A stretch of DNA of 64,000 nucleotides. Source: Edaphochlamys debaryana. Taxonomy: Eukaryota > Chlorophyta > Chlorophyceae > Chlamydomonadales. The stretch lies in the NCBI GenBank assembly GCA_016858145.1, contig JAEHOE010000025.1, positions 868,001 to 932,000 of the forward strand, read 5' to 3'. Below are positions 63,687 to 64,000 of this stretch, one piece after another. Positions within the stretch are counted from its first letter, which is position 1, and each line of letters opens with the position of its first letter. Position numbers and translations under genes: made by a program. The notes under the pieces were generated by a model that was not told the DNA's origin, did no database searches, and saw only the letters and a list, made by a program, of their open reading frames with translations.

Positions 63687-64000
63687 GGAAAGCAGGGCCA
63701 CACTTAATGAGTACCCACAAATTTTTTTTTGTGGCCCAGTCGTGTGGATTGCTGCCCTAGGATCGTTCTGCACGCCCGGTGGTGCCCAGGATCTAGCGTG
63801 TGAAGACGCTGACTCTGGCCTCGCCTCAGGGAGCGGGCTCGGGATGTCTCAAGCGCGGGTCTCGTGACGCAGGGGTATTGCGCACGTCGAAGTGGGACTT
63901 AGGTTTGGGAAGTGATGCAGCGGAAGCGTATAGCGTGACGGGGTCAAAGGGGTGTGAGCGGACGGAAGGGGGGGGGGATGGAGCAGCGGCGCGGGGCTGC
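63687..64000 (-). mobile_element. 5' LTR of the retrotransposon, cut by the window end
   Basis: Repeats the first 314 bp of the left LTR without a difference that I could see. High identity of the two LTRs indicates a recent insertion. Confidence 0.8.

Noticed and set aside
63687..64000. A separate copy of an unknown repeat at the window end
   Set aside because: It matches the left LTR of the same element and adjoins a TGG-starting primer-binding site, so it is the other LTR.

Overview
The window is nuclear DNA of a green alga (Chlorophyta; a core chlorophyte such as a volvocine or sphaeroplealean is most likely). The reasons are very high GC, many short introns with GTGAGG/GTGGGG-type donors and C-rich tracts ending in CAG, TGTAA polyadenylation signals (an established green-algal signal) behind several genes, chloroplast-type N termini, and proteins with plastid homologues. 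There is no bacterial gene organisation, and I found no rRNA, tRNA or CRISPR array. Exon limits were placed by hand from splice consensus plus phase agreement, so multi-exon models are predictions.

Positions 1-24300 are an ordinary, gene-dense host region. It holds the 3' end of a chloroplast site-2 protease (ARASP/RseP family, +), a small plastid PDZ protein (-), a two-helix membrane protein (+), a 1448-residue coiled-coil/low-complexity protein (-), two tandem CRAL-TRIO (Sec14/TTP-like) lipid-binding genes (+), and an unrecognised membrane-anchored protein (+). A broken last exon of a third CRAL-TRIO copy follows.

Positions 25000-30200 are accessory. A 26-bp perfect palindrome and a less GC-rich stretch precede a two-exon gene whose C terminus looks like a degenerate HNH-type motif. 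Directly behind it lies a satellite of about 17 copies of a 95-bp unit, each carrying TGTAA, CCAAT and GC-box-like words.

Positions 30208-58779 are a tandem array of an approximately 11-kb cassette: unit 1 complete, unit 2 cut at its right end, unit 3 cut on both sides. Each cassette carries five genes on the minus strand, called A to E here in transcription order. A is a nuclear-type basic/acidic protein, B has an acidic tail, C is a five-exon unknown, D and E are leucine-rich-repeat-like. I recognise no transposase or known domain in A-C. The copies are nearly identical but decay differently: E looks complete in unit 1 only, D in unit 3 only. The unit 2/unit 3 junction creates an E-A chimeric reading frame. 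This array is the best candidate for an undescribed system.

Positions 58780-64000 hold a minus-strand Ty3/gypsy-like LTR retrotransposon inserted into gene B of unit 3. Its gag-protease-RT polyprotein has lost the RT catalytic core, RNase H and integrase, so it is non-autonomous. The second LTR runs off the window.
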